This document shows, one piece after another, positions 30,283-41,358 of a stretch of 64,000 nucleotides of DNA. Every line of letters begins with the position of its first letter. Within the stretch, counting starts at the first letter, position 1. The notes under the pieces are model-generated. The model was not told where the DNA came from, made no database searches, and saw only the letters and a program-made list of their open reading frames with translations. This DNA is from Gracilaria domingensis (taxonomy: Eukaryota > Rhodophyta > Florideophyceae > Gracilariales > Gracilariaceae): positions 62,001 through 126,000 of the forward strand of contig VCMS01000021.1 in assembly GCA_022539475.1 (NCBI GenBank), written 5' to 3'. The position numbers and the translations under genes are program-made.

Positions 30283-31287
30283 CTACAGACGAGCGACTAC
30301 TCCGGAATTGTTGCGGGTGGCCTTGCGCGAGCGAGTGAACTTTGAAGGCCCGTCGGCAGCCTTCTTGGCTGCAATTTCTGCTTTGAGGGCTTCTTTCTCT
30401 GCATCGGTAGCTTTAGGGCAATCATCGATCCAATGGCGGGCGTCCTCATGTTTGCACGGTGGGTGGGGACAGAAAGGAGGCTGTCGTCTTCCTCTCTGTT
30501 GCGCAGGCTTGGAGCTGCTTGCAGACTTCGAAGTGGTACCAGAGCCAGAACCGCTAGTGCCAGGAGTGTTGGTACTACCATTTGTAGATGTTTGGGCGTT
30601 TCGACTGCGGGTCGATGGGCCGTTATCTACGACCTGGAATGCCCCTGCGACAGACAAGGCCTGTTTTATAAAGCTCTTGAAATCTTTGCGCAGTGGTGCG
30701 TACACAAGTTCCAAGTCGCTTTTCAGACGTTGTTGCAATGCTCTGGGCTTCACGGCCGAAACAATGTGTTTGACAGCAAGCTTCGAGTGGTCTTTGATGA
30801 CCCATGATAGACCATTACGTCGAAGAATGGAGACATAAGAGGTAAACAAGGCTTTCATACGGGATCGTGACGAACTGTCGGTCATGTCCATACTGAGTTC
30901 CCGTTTGACCATGAAGTCGATTTCGCTCACAGTCAAGATATCTTTCTCTTCTTCTGCCTCAGATTCCAAGTACGCTCGAAGCTTTGCATCAGTCAATTCA
31001 TTAGATTCCTTTACACCGGGAATGTATTCCAGTTCGATGCAGGATTCTAGCCATTCGGAGTCAACACAGTAGCTCAGGTTCACGGGACGGACGGGTTCCG
31101 TGGTGGTCGAGTCAACTACTGCAAGCTGTAGTGCTCTTGCGGTGATTTCTTTCACATACTGGTCGTATTGACTCAAGAACACACGGATGGATTTCGGGTT
31201 TGTGTTCGTCAGTCGTGGGTGACTGACAGAGAAAGCTACAGACGTTGGCTGCTGTAGGATTGTGTCTTCCCTATGCAGGGTGGGCAT
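30283..31287 (-). CDS. Gypsy-1 Gag
   Basis: A 334-codon Gag. The N-terminal part carries SIRVFLSQYDQYVKEITARA and the capsid-like middle is LRAYLESEAEEEKDILTVSE. A Ser/Thr/Gly-rich linker (TSTNGSTNTPGTSGSGSG) leads to a Cys/His cluster CPHPPCKHEDARHWIDDC, whose spacing (C-x4-C-x6-H-x4-C) departs from the CCHC knuckle. It is followed by a basic Lys/Ala tail. The TAG at 30283 is in frame with the downstream protease, so it may be either the genuine Gag end used with stop suppression or a mutation. The start is uncertain. Confidence 0.78.
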   Translation of the reverse strand: MPTLHREDTILQQPTSVAFSVSHPRLTNTNPKSIRVFLSQYDQYVKEITARALQLAVVDSTTTEPVRPVNLSYCVDSEWLESCIELEYIPGVKESNELTDAKLRAYLESEAEEEKDILTVSEIDFMVKRELSMDMTDSSSRSRMKALFTSYVSILRRNGLSWVIKDHSKLAVKHIVSAVKPRALQQRLKSDLELVYAPLRKDFKSFIKQALSVAGAFQVVDNGPSTRSRNAQTSTNGSTNTPGTSGSGSGTTSKSASSSKPAQQRGRRQPPFCPHPPCKHEDARHWIDDCPKATDAEKEALKAEIAAKKAADGPSKFTRSRKATRNNSGVVARL

Positions 31288-31358
31288 CGATGCGGACGCC
31301 CTGTGGATGTGTGATCGAACAATAGTGCGTATACAACCGTGAAATCAGTAGTGATCAC

Positions 31359-31647
31359 TGTGCGCTTCGGTCGTAACGCAAGATGGTGGAGTGAGAGGTG
31401 TCGAGTTCGATGCCTCCGGTTTACTCTGGAGGCGTTCGTGCAAGGCGTTAAGTACGCCGCAGCTCGTGAACGAGCACGGCTTGAGCTCCACCAAAATCTA
31501 CAGTGCCACCCGAAATGCGTCTCTGAGTGGCGTGGACGCATAGAGGCGGGACATGCCTCGCGATGTGCGTTGGTGGCGCTCAATCTAAACTACTAAAGTG
31601 ACTACTGCGTAGTGTCTCTACCAAGTGGCTGAGTAACGGCCACTACA
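31359..31647 (-). repeat. Gypsy-1 5' LTR
   Basis: Partner of 26267-26556. Downstream on the minus strand the internal region begins GTGATCACTACTGATTTCAC, which does not start with the TGG expected for priming by a full tRNA 3' end. Confidence 0.9.
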
Positions 31648-31652
31648 ACACG

Positions 31653-33037
31653 GTAACAAGGACCGCGACAAAGACCTCTTGAAGACGGATTCCGCAACAT
31701 GTCCGCCAGTCGGTATAAGAATTCTGCTTTCTTTGGCAACTATCTTCTCCTGGACGATAGCTAAGATCGACTTCAAAAGTGCCTTCTTGCAGACCGAAGC
31801 TCACCGAGACGTGTACATGCTTCCGCCACGCGAGTGCAATACACGTTACAAGCACTATTGGTTATTGTTGTCGGCTGCGTATGGCCTTGCTAATGCCAGC
31901 GCAAAGTGGCAGCAACTGAGTGATGATGTACTCTGTTTGTTTTGATTCAGGCAATTAATGTATGTGCCACAATTGTTTTACAGGACCAGCTCGACAGAAC
32001 TTCTGATCGTTGCGACCAAGGTAGTGGATGATATTTTGTTTGGAGGGGAGAGAAGTAAGGTCACGTCAATCATCGAGAGTATCAAGGCCAAACACAAACT
32101 TGGGACGATTGCCTACGGACCCGGAACGTTCCAATTTTACGCACTTAAGATCACTCAGTTCGATGATATGAGCGTTTCTATTGATGGAGACCAGAAGCTG
32201 TCAGGATGTCATCTTGGCGTTATGAGTAGAATGCGAAGAAGGGAACAAGACAGTCCATTGAACAGCATCGAGAACGCGTCGTTCCGCTCGTTGAACAGTT
32301 GCATTGGGTGGCTTGGAATAGCAGCTTCACCGTTTTGCGCATTTGCCGCGAGTTATTTGCAGCAAAAGGGCCCGGACCCTACAGTCAAAGACTTGATTAC
32401 GCAATCAAACATGCTCAGATCACTGAAGAAAAGGAGCACAACTGTCAGATATATCAAGCCATGTACTGGAAGAGACTACGAAGTATATGTCATCGTCTTT
32501 TCCAATGTAAGTCGAACGACAGATCATGGGCAACTTGGTTTTGTTGCAGGACTCTTGTTTGGAAAACTAGAACAAGACGCGGTGGTGCACGTCTTGTCAT
32601 GGAGTTTTCACAAATCCCGAAGACCGGTTAAGTCGGTAGGATTCGCGGAGATTTCAGCCGCAGGTGAAGCCGTTGACGAAGGAAAGGTCTTGTGCAGAGC
32701 ATACAGGAATCTCTTGAACGTTGAAGTAGGCCTGTGGATAATTGTCGATTCGAAGGACTTGTATGGAACGTTGTCTACATGTCGAAATGCTTCAGATCGA
32801 TCCATTCGCGGCGATGTTAGTGTTATCAGATACGAGTTTGAAACACGTAACATACATAGAATGATCTGCGTTCCAGGAACTGTCAATTATGCCGACCCGT
32901 TAATCAAATCAGACAGCCCTATGAGTTTGAGTCTGGAGCTGATGCTATATGACAGAAAAGTTTCGGTCGATTTTAGTTCGGCGCTCATGAATCGCTCAGA
33001 TAAGTCAACCGGTTGCAACTGGTTTAAAGAGGGGTGA
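31653..33037 (+). pseudogene. Copia-1 RT and RNase H
   Basis: Resumes with GNKDRDKDLLKTDSATCPPVG and contains RT motifs IDFKSAFLQTEAHRDVY, YGLANASAKWQQ and ATKVVDDILFGG, then RNase H motifs VFSNVSRTTDHGQ (where Copia-2 has the catalytic Asp in FCDASRS, so Asp appears replaced by Asn), IVDSKDLY and NYADPLIKSDSP. A TGA at 31943-31945 interrupts RT between VLCLF and FRQLMYVPQLF. The frame ends at 33037, two bases before the LTR. Confidence 0.88.
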
Positions 33038-33038
33038 G

Positions 33039-33335
33039 TATGGAACATAAGACCAAGTTTAAGTACTACAGGAATTGCGATATTGCCTTGATGTAGGACA
33101 TATAACGAATGTTGTGAATAATGACTACGACATGATTGTCATTTCATGCTGGAGGTCCCTAACGACTTACGCTGTTTATGTATACAGCAGTAGACGTTAG
33201 ACTTCCTGTGCTTAAAAGTGTCTGTCTGTGTAGACGCAGAACGAAGACAGAGGGAGCAAGCACAACAGAAGAAAACAAAACTTGCTTGAACAAGAACAGT
33301 AAAGTGCTTCGATTATCTACAATCCGCTTTAGTTA
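33039..33335 (+). repeat. Copia-1 3' LTR
   Basis: Matches 6641-6937 with about 14 substitutions, mostly transitions. The purine tract AAAGAGGGGTGAG precedes it and the TSD GTGTA follows at 33336-33340. Confidence 0.9.
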
Positions 33336-33437
33336 GTGTATCTTTGTGCTGTAGGTCTGCTTATGTAGTAAGCGTTTCACATCGTATCATACTTCTCTCG
33401 ATGGTTTATTTGGGTAGTTTCGTCTAGAGAAAATGTG

Positions 33438-33589
33438 TTATCAGTTGCTAAGCTGTCATGGTGCCAGAGCGTTTTAGATAGAACCCAATAAACAGAAGTT
33501 TATTGCTACTGTTGGGAAAAGGCGCGGCCCAAGGCGTCGTTCCATTAGTTCGAGAGCAACTCTTGCACCGCAGGGGCGAAGAGGGCGAG
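33438..33589 (-). repeat. DIRS-B left terminal unit, outer part
   Basis: Reverse complement of 52420-52570 (TTATCAGTTGCTAAGCTGTC outermost). The unit resumes at 43980 after Gypsy-2. Confidence 0.85.
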
Positions 33590-34026
33590 TGGTGAGTGTC
33601 GGGAGACAGGCTGGTGAAAAGAAAAGATAGGAGAAAACAAAGGAGCGAAAAGAAAGCGAACTGATGGGCACACCTCCGAATAACTGGCTTCCGCCTTCCC
33701 CGAGGTCACTCCCGGTCTTTGGCCGGGAGCTTTTATTGTGTTTGCTCGCGACCTCTTTGTCGAAAAGGACCGCTCGAGGTCTGCTCAATGCGGATCCAGC
33801 AATGAACGTAGACCTCCAAAGAATTAAGGAAATTCACATATGCAAATTTTACACGCGACTGTGTCAGCCTCATTTCGGTCCTACACTTTCCGTCGCGGCT
33901 CATTCGAAGCTGCTGTTTGATCTGGTGAGCTCCTTGTTCCGTTCCACTCACCGCCCGAGGGATACGCGCCGGTGTACGCGTCCGCACACCTGTTCCGCCG
34001 CGTTGCTGTCGTGACACTTCACAACA
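33590..34026 (-). repeat. Gypsy-2 3' LTR
   Basis: Begins TGGTGAGTGTCGGGAGAC on the plus strand and ends CACTTCACAACA. It matches 43543-43979 almost exactly. An inverted repeat CTCCCGGTC ... GGCCGGGAG lies near 33708-33730. Confidence 0.92.
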
Positions 34027-34067
34027 GCGCCCCATGAGCTGCTCCGCGTAAGCTTGTGGTAGCTCAG

Positions 34068-36831
34068 TTAAATTGAATTCACGACGGCACGCTGGCGATT
34101 CGTGCCATTTGCAGATACATTGTCGATAAATTCCTGCGTCAGAACCGGGACATCCACTTTCAATGACTCTATAGCGACCCAATCCCGCTCTTTGTCTGAA
34201 AAACCTTTCCACTTAACTAAAAACTGCACTTCACCGTCTTTTCTTCTTACATCTTCAAAACGATCGATGACAAGCATTTCACCCTCCTGGTAGACAAGAT
34301 GATCTTTCAGCGATTCGGTCACCTCGTAGTCCTTATTGCGAAAAAATTTCAAACGCCGACCGTGAACATCCTGCTTCTTTCCAGTTAGCAGATTTTCAAC
34401 CGTGAAGATGTACTCCGATTTGGATGAAACGACACGAAAAGGTCCAATTCACAAAAGAGAAGGCTTTTTGCTTTTCTCACGTTTCAACAATCCTCGAAGA
34501 ACGAAATCACCCTCAGTGAAGTTGACTGGTCTCACCCCAGTCTTACGATTGTGCGCCTTGACAGCAATCTCCCGTTTTCGGCGACTGCGTATTTCAACAC
34601 CCTTGTGCATGCTGTCGAGAGCCCCTTGCAGCCTGCCAATGTTCATTCTCTGCTTCGCTCTCACTTTTTCGACGCTTCGGACTTCGGCCACGTCTCCAAC
34701 CTTTCTCTTGATTGCTGTCAAAGGAGAATCTTGCGGCAAGCCAGTGAAAGCAGTGAGTGGGCACCTGGTACCCAACCTTTTCAAGATGGAATTGTTTAGG
34801 GTCGACTGAACGATTGGAAGCACAGCAGGCCAGCATACCTGAGGAAGTTGAAATTCAGACAAAAGTGCCCTTGTAGCTCTCAGACGTTCACGACAAACGA
34901 CCTCGACGGTTCCATTAGACCATGGACAGTATGCGAGAGTAAAGTGGTGCGAAGACTTCAAAGTTTCCCGCAAAAGACCGACCAATTCGTTCTTGAAGTG
35001 AGAACCGCGATCGGAGACCCAGTGCTCTACGACACCAAACGCTGAGAACCAACGGATAAGTACCTCACATACGACTTCTGCCGTAGCCTCCCTTGCTGGA
35101 GTAAGCCAGAGATAACCTCTGTAGTCATCCTTCAGAACTAGTGCGTAGCAGTATCCGTCTTCGCCTTTCGACATATAACAGAAATCGAAATGCAGCATCT
35201 TGTTCGGTAGGTCAACGTGTAGAGCGTGTCCAAGTGGTCTGCGGATGACCGTACCAGCTTCTGTACAGAGACAGTGTAAGCAAGAACGGACAAAGGCTTC
35301 GACTTCTTTCTGCATATGCTCCCAATAGAAATGGCTCTGTAGCGTAGCTTGAGTCACTTTCCAACTACGATGTCCTCCCATTCCGGTGTGTGCTGCGACG
35401 AGTATCCTGAGCTTCATCTTCTGATCCTCGCTACAAATCCAATGGATTCCTTTCTCGTCCTTCCAACCTTCTCCTGTCTTCTTAAACTGCTTCGGGGGCT
35501 TCGACTTTGCGGTTTCTTGAGACGAGATAATATCCGGAAGCGAAGGCCAGTCCAGTCTACAGTCGGTGCCGGGACTAATCGGGGCCAAAAGTATAGATTT
35601 AAGACGGCCGATAATGCTAGAGCTGATGGTTGCTTTGGCCTGTACGGCCCATCTTGTCATCATGTCTGCCCAAACGTTCTGCTCGCCAGGAAGGTGTTCG
35701 ATAACATATCGAAAGGCGCTGAGCTTTAGAGCCCAGCGCATCAGTTTGCTCGCTGTGTGGCGTGCAATCCCGGGATTCTTCCCGTAGGGGTCGTATAAAT
35801 ATACGAGGTTGGCGTGGTCCGTAAAAATGGACAACTCTCGGCCGGTGATGAGATAGTCGAGCCGGCACATTGCTTCGACTATTGCGAATCCCTCCTTCTC
35901 CGGCACGCTCCAATTCGCAGCAGATCCTGCAAAGGATCCCGACAAGAAACAAAGTGGCGTGTAGTCCTGTTTGTCAACGTCTTTGAGTCGTTGCGACATT
36001 GGCACCTGTGTCAGAATTGCGGACCAGTGCGTATCTGACGCGTCTGTGAACAGACAGAGCCTGTGGTAGGGTTTTGGGTGCGCAAGTTTCACAGAGGCAG
36101 CTAGTTGCTGTTTGATGGTGTCGAAAGTGCCATCATGGTCAGCGCCCTACGAGCTGGTGATGGAAATCTTTCGCACGGCTTGCTTCGTACGTTTTCCAGC
36201 TTTGGAGTAGGCTTCTTCCATCAGAGCGTGTAGAGGGGCCACGGTTTCTGCATAAGCTGGAATAGCGTTCCGCATCCAATTCGTAGCGCACAGAAGGTGC
36301 TGAAGCTGATCCGCTGCCGTAGGCTTCTTCATTTCCATGAGAGAAGAGAAATGTGTTGGGTGATACTGGATGCCTTTCGACGAAATTATTGTTCCACAGA
36401 ACTGTACTTCCTTATCAAACAAATTTGACTTTTTGGCGTGGATCTTAATGCCGACCTCGATGCAAACGCAAAAATATGCTTCGAGACTGTCTAACAATTC
36501 CGTTTCATTCTGTGCGTAGAATAAGAAATCGTCAAGCCACTGAATCATCTTATGCACGCGGCCTTCGAACTTTTCTTGCAAAACGGCTTGGAAATGCGTT
36601 CCAGAATCGCTACCGCCCTGGAGCAGACGTCTAGAGGAGTAGATGCCAATGAGTGTCTGAATAGACATGAACTCTTGGGACCGTTCCTCCAAGGGTACCT
36701 GCCAGTACCCGTGGGCAAGATCTATGTTCGCGAAACAGGTGCTGCCGGCTACGTCCTGAAACTTTGATTCCAAGTGAGGCATGAACGGCTGGATTGGGAT
36801 TCTTTGGGAGTTGGGTCCTCGGAGATCTACA
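34068..36831 (-). pseudogene. Gypsy-2 RT (3' part), RNase H, integrase, chromodomain
   Basis: Continues the RT from across Copia-3: TVDLRGPNSQRIPIQPFMPH, FANIDLAHGYWQVPL and IQWLDDFLFYAQ (catalytic Asp pair). RNase H shows LCLFTDASDTHWSA, PEKEGFAIVEAM and IFTDHANLVYLYDP. Integrase has the HHCC finger (AAHTGMGGHRSW ... CLHCLC), LHFDFCYMSKG, WVSDRGSHFKNE and NGTVEVVCRERL as the D,D,E set. A chromodomain follows (MLVIDRFEDVRRKDGEVQFL, VKWKGFSDKERDWVAIESL). In-frame TAG at 36147-36149 and TGA at 34449-34451 (probably Trp in the LL-W-IGPFRVV motif) break the frame; otherwise it is continuous. Confidence 0.9.
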
Positions 36832-36836
36832 GTGAA

Positions 36837-37086
36837 TCTTAGAGAGGAAGTGCAGGTCGAAAACAAGACGATGAGAGCTGAGAGCGATCGACTCCAAAGT
36901 AGAGTACGATCGCTCTCTCTTTATAGTGAGGCAAAGGCTTACTTGATGATGCAGTTCTACTGTGAACTGATCATGTAAGAAATACAAATGTCAACTGTCG
37001 TAAACAATACAAAACATAAATTCAAAAACTCATACAAGCATTCAAACATAGTTCAAACAGATTTCAAACAGTCAAAGTCACTGAGA
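36837..37086 (-). repeat. Copia-3 3' LTR with TATA-proximal hairpin
   Basis: Contains perfect 11-bp inverted arms GAGAGCGATCG (36880-36890) and CGATCGCTCTC (36907-36917), just downstream of a CTATAAAG box on the minus strand. The same feature occurs at 41402-41439. Confidence 0.88.
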
Positions 37087-39475
37087 CGCCCCGTGGACCG
37101 GTAAGGGAGCAATACGGAGAGCTGTGCGGTGCGAGCTGAACAGGTTCCCAATAAGAGGCTTTGTAAAGATGTCAGCTCTGTTTGAACTAGAGGACACATG
37201 CTTGATGGAAATCAGTCCACTGCTGACAGCGTCCAATACAAAATGGTACTTAAGCTCAATGTGCTTTACCCTCCTCATCCCAAAGCCAATCTGCGTCCAC
37301 GATATAGCCCCAAGGTTGTCCTGAAAGAGATAAATCGGATACTCAATAGAAAACCCGAGCTCAATCATCACGTTCTTCAGCCAAGATAGTTGCTTAATAC
37401 ACTCCGACATAGAGTAGAACTCGGCCTCGGTAGTTGAGAGAGCAGTTGCTTTCTGAAGCTCCGAACTCCAAATCACAGGTGTATCCCCAATTGTGATCAG
37501 AAAACCCCCCCTGGAGCGACGTTTCTCAAGATCACGACCCCAATCGGCATCCGACCAGGACGAGACACGAGCCGTAACTGTTCGAGGAATGGTCAAACCA
37601 AAGTCCTGAGAACCAATAAGATACCGTACAACTTTCTTCATGCATTGCCAGTGCTCCGGCAAAGGATTGGAAGAGAACTTTCCCAGCATGGAGACCGCAG
37701 TAGCTAAGTCCGGACGGGTTCGGGTGCTCAAAAAGAGAAGTGAGCCCAAAACTTCCTTGTAGGGAACGTCCTTCATACCGAGAGCGTCAGAATCAGTGGA
37801 GTTGGACAGAGCATCATAAAGACAGTGCGTCTGAGGGAGAGGAGTAGGCAGCGAAGTAGCAGTATCCAGATGAGCCATGCGTATGATCTTCTCAATTAGA
37901 GGACGCTGGTGGAGAAAGATACTGTCCTCAGACTCGACAATTGAAACTCCCAAGTACAAGTCTGTCTTACCAAGATCGGAAACATCATATGCATCAGACA
38001 GCTTAGACTTCACCCATGAAGTGAGATGAGAAGGCCCAAAAATACTGAGGTCATCAACATAGACCAACAAAATCACAGTACTAGAACCCTGATGGTGGAC
38101 GAATACACATGGCGCTGATTGCAATTGCGTGAATCCAATTGAACGAAGGTAGGAAGAGATGTTCTCGTACCACAGTCGGAGTGCCTCACGCGTGCCATAG
38201 AGAGACTTCAACAATCGAACTACACGTCCATCGGCCTCAGGAATACCATCAATCTTAGGCAGTGTGATCCAGACGGGATGCTCAGTTGGCATCGTGGCAT
38301 GTAAGAATGCGCCTTTGACATCGATATGCTGACGATCCCAGTTCATGGCAGTAGAGAGTATCATCATGACACGGAAAATTTCAAAGTTAAGAACAGGGGC
38401 ATACAGATTGTCTTTGTCAGCGACGCTCTGAAAGTTACCACGAGCCACGAGGCGAGCCTTGAAGCGTAACGGTTGACCATTGTGGTCTCGTTTGAAGCGA
38501 AAGATAAATCCAGACGGTATCGGCGGACCATGGGTGGGCGAGGCATCTTCGTATGTCCCAAGACTACGAATAGTATCAAATTCAGTACGAATTGCGTCCA
38601 TCCAGTGTGCAGCCTCAGAAGAAGAAAGAGCCTGACGCAATGTAGGTTCATCGGAAGTGCTTATGGCGGTTGGTAGCCTGCGAGCGGTGTTGGCCACTTC
38701 CGGTTCTAAGTCAGATGCATATCCACCCAGATCAGGATCGTACGTTGATGGGTGATCAGGGTAGTGCGTGAGTCCCGTACTACTGCTGGAAGATGCATTC
38801 GTCATCCAGTCGGAAGATTCCTCGTCAGTGGCAGGTGAGGGCGTGGAACGAGGAATGTTGGTAGGTTCATCATCACTGGGGTCAAAGTCATCGACAAAAG
38901 TACTCGTTATAGGCTCCGTAGAAGGTGTCAGAGAGACAGAGCCATCGATGAGAGAAAATCCGGGGAATTCTTCTTCAAGGAAACGGGCATGCTTGGTTTC
39001 GACAATGCCGTTGCTTGTTAAGATTCTGTACAAACCGCCCTGGACATGGCCTAAGTTCACTCCTTCGACCAGACGGGGTTGGATCTTCTTAAGCTCATTG
39101 GGATTTTCTTCTACAAGAGTTCGACAGCCAAAGGTACGAAGATGTTTGACATCACGGGGGGGCTCTTGAAGCAACTGAATGAATGGAACTTGCTTAGTGC
39201 TTCGATGATAATTGACGTTCTTGCAGAAAATGACATGACGAAGGGCTGCCGTCCAGTACGACAGTGGTAGTTGAGCTTGCTCCAGACAGGCTCGGATGGG
39301 CCTCATCGGAATGGCAATGTTGCGTTCAGCAAGTCCATTGGAGGAAGGCGTGTATGGAGATGAACGGGTGATGACAACTCCAATGCGTTTCAGTTGCTTC
39401 TGCGCCTTAAAAAATTCGGAGCCTCCATCTGAGTGGAGAGAACGAACTTTGAAACCTGATTGGCGCTCAAACCAA
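37078..39475 (-). pseudogene. Copia-3 integrase C-terminus, RT and RNase H
   Basis: After a one-base shift near 39477 the frame reads DWFERQSGFKVRSLHSDGGS (second integrase Asp) and NGLAERNIAIPMR (Glu). A long acidic/Ser-rich linker leads to RT: FKARLVARGNFQSV, HIDVKGAFLHATMP, LLKSLYGTREALRLWYENI and LLVYVDDLSIFG (catalytic YVDD). RNase H follows: SWSDADWGRDLEKRRSRGG, ALSTTEAEFYSMSEC, LFQDNLGAISW, VSSSSNRADIFTKPL. From 39306 to 37078 the frame is intact (742 codons). The family looks like ordinary copia, not the GalEa-like type of Copia-1/2. Confidence 0.92.
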
Positions 39476-40238
39476 TCACGTAGTTCAAGATTATCTCAGA
39501 AGCGTCAGACTTACGAACCAGTGGAGCAGCAAACAGATAACGAGTATAAGTATCCACGATGATCATGTAGTTAATGTGTCCAGCTTCCGACTCGGTGCCA
39601 ACGAGCGTGATATCGCAGTGCAGGTGACCTGGCTGAGACGCGGAGGTGAGAGACCCATGAAAGCTACGACGAAACTTTCCTTGAGCGCACGGGATGCAAT
39701 CCAAAGAAGAAATGGTGGTCTGGGATAAGATCCTGTCTTGGAGTAACTTTCGCACATCAGCTTTGGAGGCAGTATGTCCTAGGCGATTGTGCCATAGTGT
39801 GACACATGTAGGGGTCAAAGATTTCTTGTCGAGTTCGTCTTCGGAATCATCAGAGACTTCAACTGCCAAAGAATCAGCATCAGTATCCGACTCGTCAGTA
39901 TCCGACAGCTCTTTCACAACAACGGCGTCATCATTGCTGGCATTAGTTTCGGTACGGAGGAGGTGAGAGAAACGGGTAATCATGGCTCTGGCCTCGTTAG
40001 CGGATCCATCAGGCAAAGAACGAGTGGCAGCATGACAGTCTCCAGGAATGTAATAAAGACCATCAGAATGCTTGGAAGCACTGCCTACGATTCGAAGATG
40101 ATCGTCCAAGTCAATGATTGTAAGCAACAGTTGGTAGAAAGAGAACTGCAAGTTGCTTCGCAGTGAGAGCGGAATAGAAAGTAGACTCATGGCGATATCA
40201 GATGACACCAATGTTGCTGGTGACACAGTGTATCGTAC
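39390..40238 (-). pseudogene. Copia-3 protease end and integrase N-terminus
   Basis: In frame with Gag after the TGA at 40239. It contains the integrase zinc finger LWHNRLGHTASKADV ... CIPCAQGKFRR and the first catalytic Asp (HLHCDITLVG) with YMIIVDTYTRYLFAAPL. An acidic repeat-like insert (DTDESDTDADSL) lies before the finger. The reading frame is lost near 39477. Confidence 0.88.
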
Positions 40239-41354
40239 TCATGTCACTGACACTTTCTCGGTTGCAATGATCTCAGAGTTGTCACCCAGTGCAATCGGAA
40301 TACTGCATTCATGGCTTGTCGAAAGGTGTTCACGAGAAGCCGTAAGGTGCGCCGTAGAACCTGAGTCCAGCATTAGAAGGTTGGATTTTACGTACCGAGC
40401 AGCGAGAAATCGGGGTCTCAATACCGCAGCACGAGTGGAGGTGTTGCTCTTCTTCAAGCTGGTGCCATTCGAGGGGTGTGGTTTTTTATCCATTGCAGGA
40501 TCCACCGGAATGTTCAGCTTGTTCTTCGGATTCAAGGGATTAAGATAACAACGGCTTGTTGTGTGATTGTCCTTGCTGCATATGGCGCATTTGGGTCTAA
40601 CAGCAGCAGAGGCTCGTTCAGAAGTATGACTCTCAAGGGTACGAACTTCATCAAGGAGACGGGCTGAAACCATGTCCCATGTAGTTTGTTCAGTCGAAAG
40701 AGTCTTGATAGCTGCGCACACAGGATTAAGTTCCAGCGCAGTAATTGAAGATACCAAAAGAGCGACAGTGAGCTCCTCAGGCAATTTGGTTTCCATAGCA
40801 GCCAATTGTTCTATGACACTAGCCATTTTGTCAATGTGCTTGCCCATGTTCTGATGTATGTCGGAATAACTCATGTTTATCAACTCGCACATCTTGACAA
40901 TGCGAGAGGCTGTAGACGTAGACGCAAAGCGGTCGTCCAGTCTTTTCAGCATCTTACAAGGGTTTCCAATCTCACCCTGTACGACACGTAGGGATTCATC
41001 TGAAAGCGCGGAAACAATAAGACCGCTTGCCTTCTTCTTATTGAGCTCCCACTCGGCTTTCTTCTCTTCATCTGAACTGAAGGGATTTCGAACCTGACAC
41101 AGAACCTCTCCAATACCCTTAGCATTGCATGCGGCATCAACACGAATTCGCCACAATTTGTAATCATGTTTCTCGTCAAAGGGCTGAATGCGAATTTTCC
41201 ACCCATCGGAATCAATATTTCGAAGGTGAGCAGAAGATTGGCTGAACGACAATGCTGGTCGTGGAAAACAGTAATGACAGGAAGAACAAGAAATACAAAG
41301 CGTGAGAATGAGGAAAATACGAAACAGCAGCAAAACGACGTGGGCTGGGCCCAT
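40239..41354 (-). pseudogene. Copia-3 Gag and protease start
   Basis: The frame begins at the ATG inside the primer site (MGPAHVV), runs through a hydrophobic stretch (about residues 7-30) and then a typical copia Gag of the UBN2 type: IQPFDEKHDYKLWRIRVDAA, RIVKMCELINMSYSDIHQNM, LAAMETKLPEELTVALLVSS. A knuckle CAICSKDNHTTSRC (C-x2-C-x4-H-x4-C) precedes the protease motif LLMLDSGSTAHLT. TGA at 40239-40241 stops it within protease. The hydrophobic N-terminus is unusual for Gag; translation may instead start further in. Confidence 0.85.
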
Positions 41355-41358
41355 AACC
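41345..41358 (-). promoter_or_regulatory. Copia-3 primer binding site with ATG
   Basis: On the minus strand GGTTATGGGCCCAG lies directly after the LTR. It is complementary to the initiator tRNA-Met anticodon stem-loop. The ATG at 41354-41352 opens the Gag frame. Confidence 0.88.

Larger units (their letters stand above)
26267..31647 (-). mobile_element. Gypsy-1: Ty3/gypsy element with chromodomain
   Basis: LTRs at 26267-26556 (290 bp) and 31359-31647 (289 bp) run TGTAGTGGCC to CGCACA on the minus strand. TSD ACACG lies at 26262-26266 and 31648-31652. A purine tract (GAAGAAGGGGAG) precedes the 3' LTR. Genes lie on the minus strand: Gag, then protease-RT-RNase H-integrase-chromodomain. About eight differences between the LTRs were counted by eye. 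Six stops or shifts disable the coding region. Confidence 0.93.
6641..33335 (+). mobile_element. Copia-1: Ty1/copia element split by four nested insertions
   Basis: A GalEa-like copia element is bounded by LTRs of 297 bp each (6641-6937 and 33039-33335) and by the 5-bp TSD GTGTA (6636-6640 and 33336-33340). Its reading frame can be followed across four insertions by comparison with intact Copia-2. The segments are 6941-8175, 19400-19598, 20494-22140, 26189-26266 and 31653-33037. Removing the insertions and their TSDs leaves about 5142 bp, close to Copia-2 at 5263 bp. By hand count the two LTRs differ at about 14 of 297 positions. The coding parts carry in-frame stops (TAA 7187, TGA 31943) and a frameshift near 21560-21600. 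It is the oldest dated element and the platform for the others. Confidence 0.9.

Noticed and set aside
26557-31358. Primer binding by a tRNA 3' end in the gypsy elements
   Set aside because: The bases after the 5' LTRs do not begin with TGG in either element; self-priming was considered but the complementarity seen by eye was too weak.
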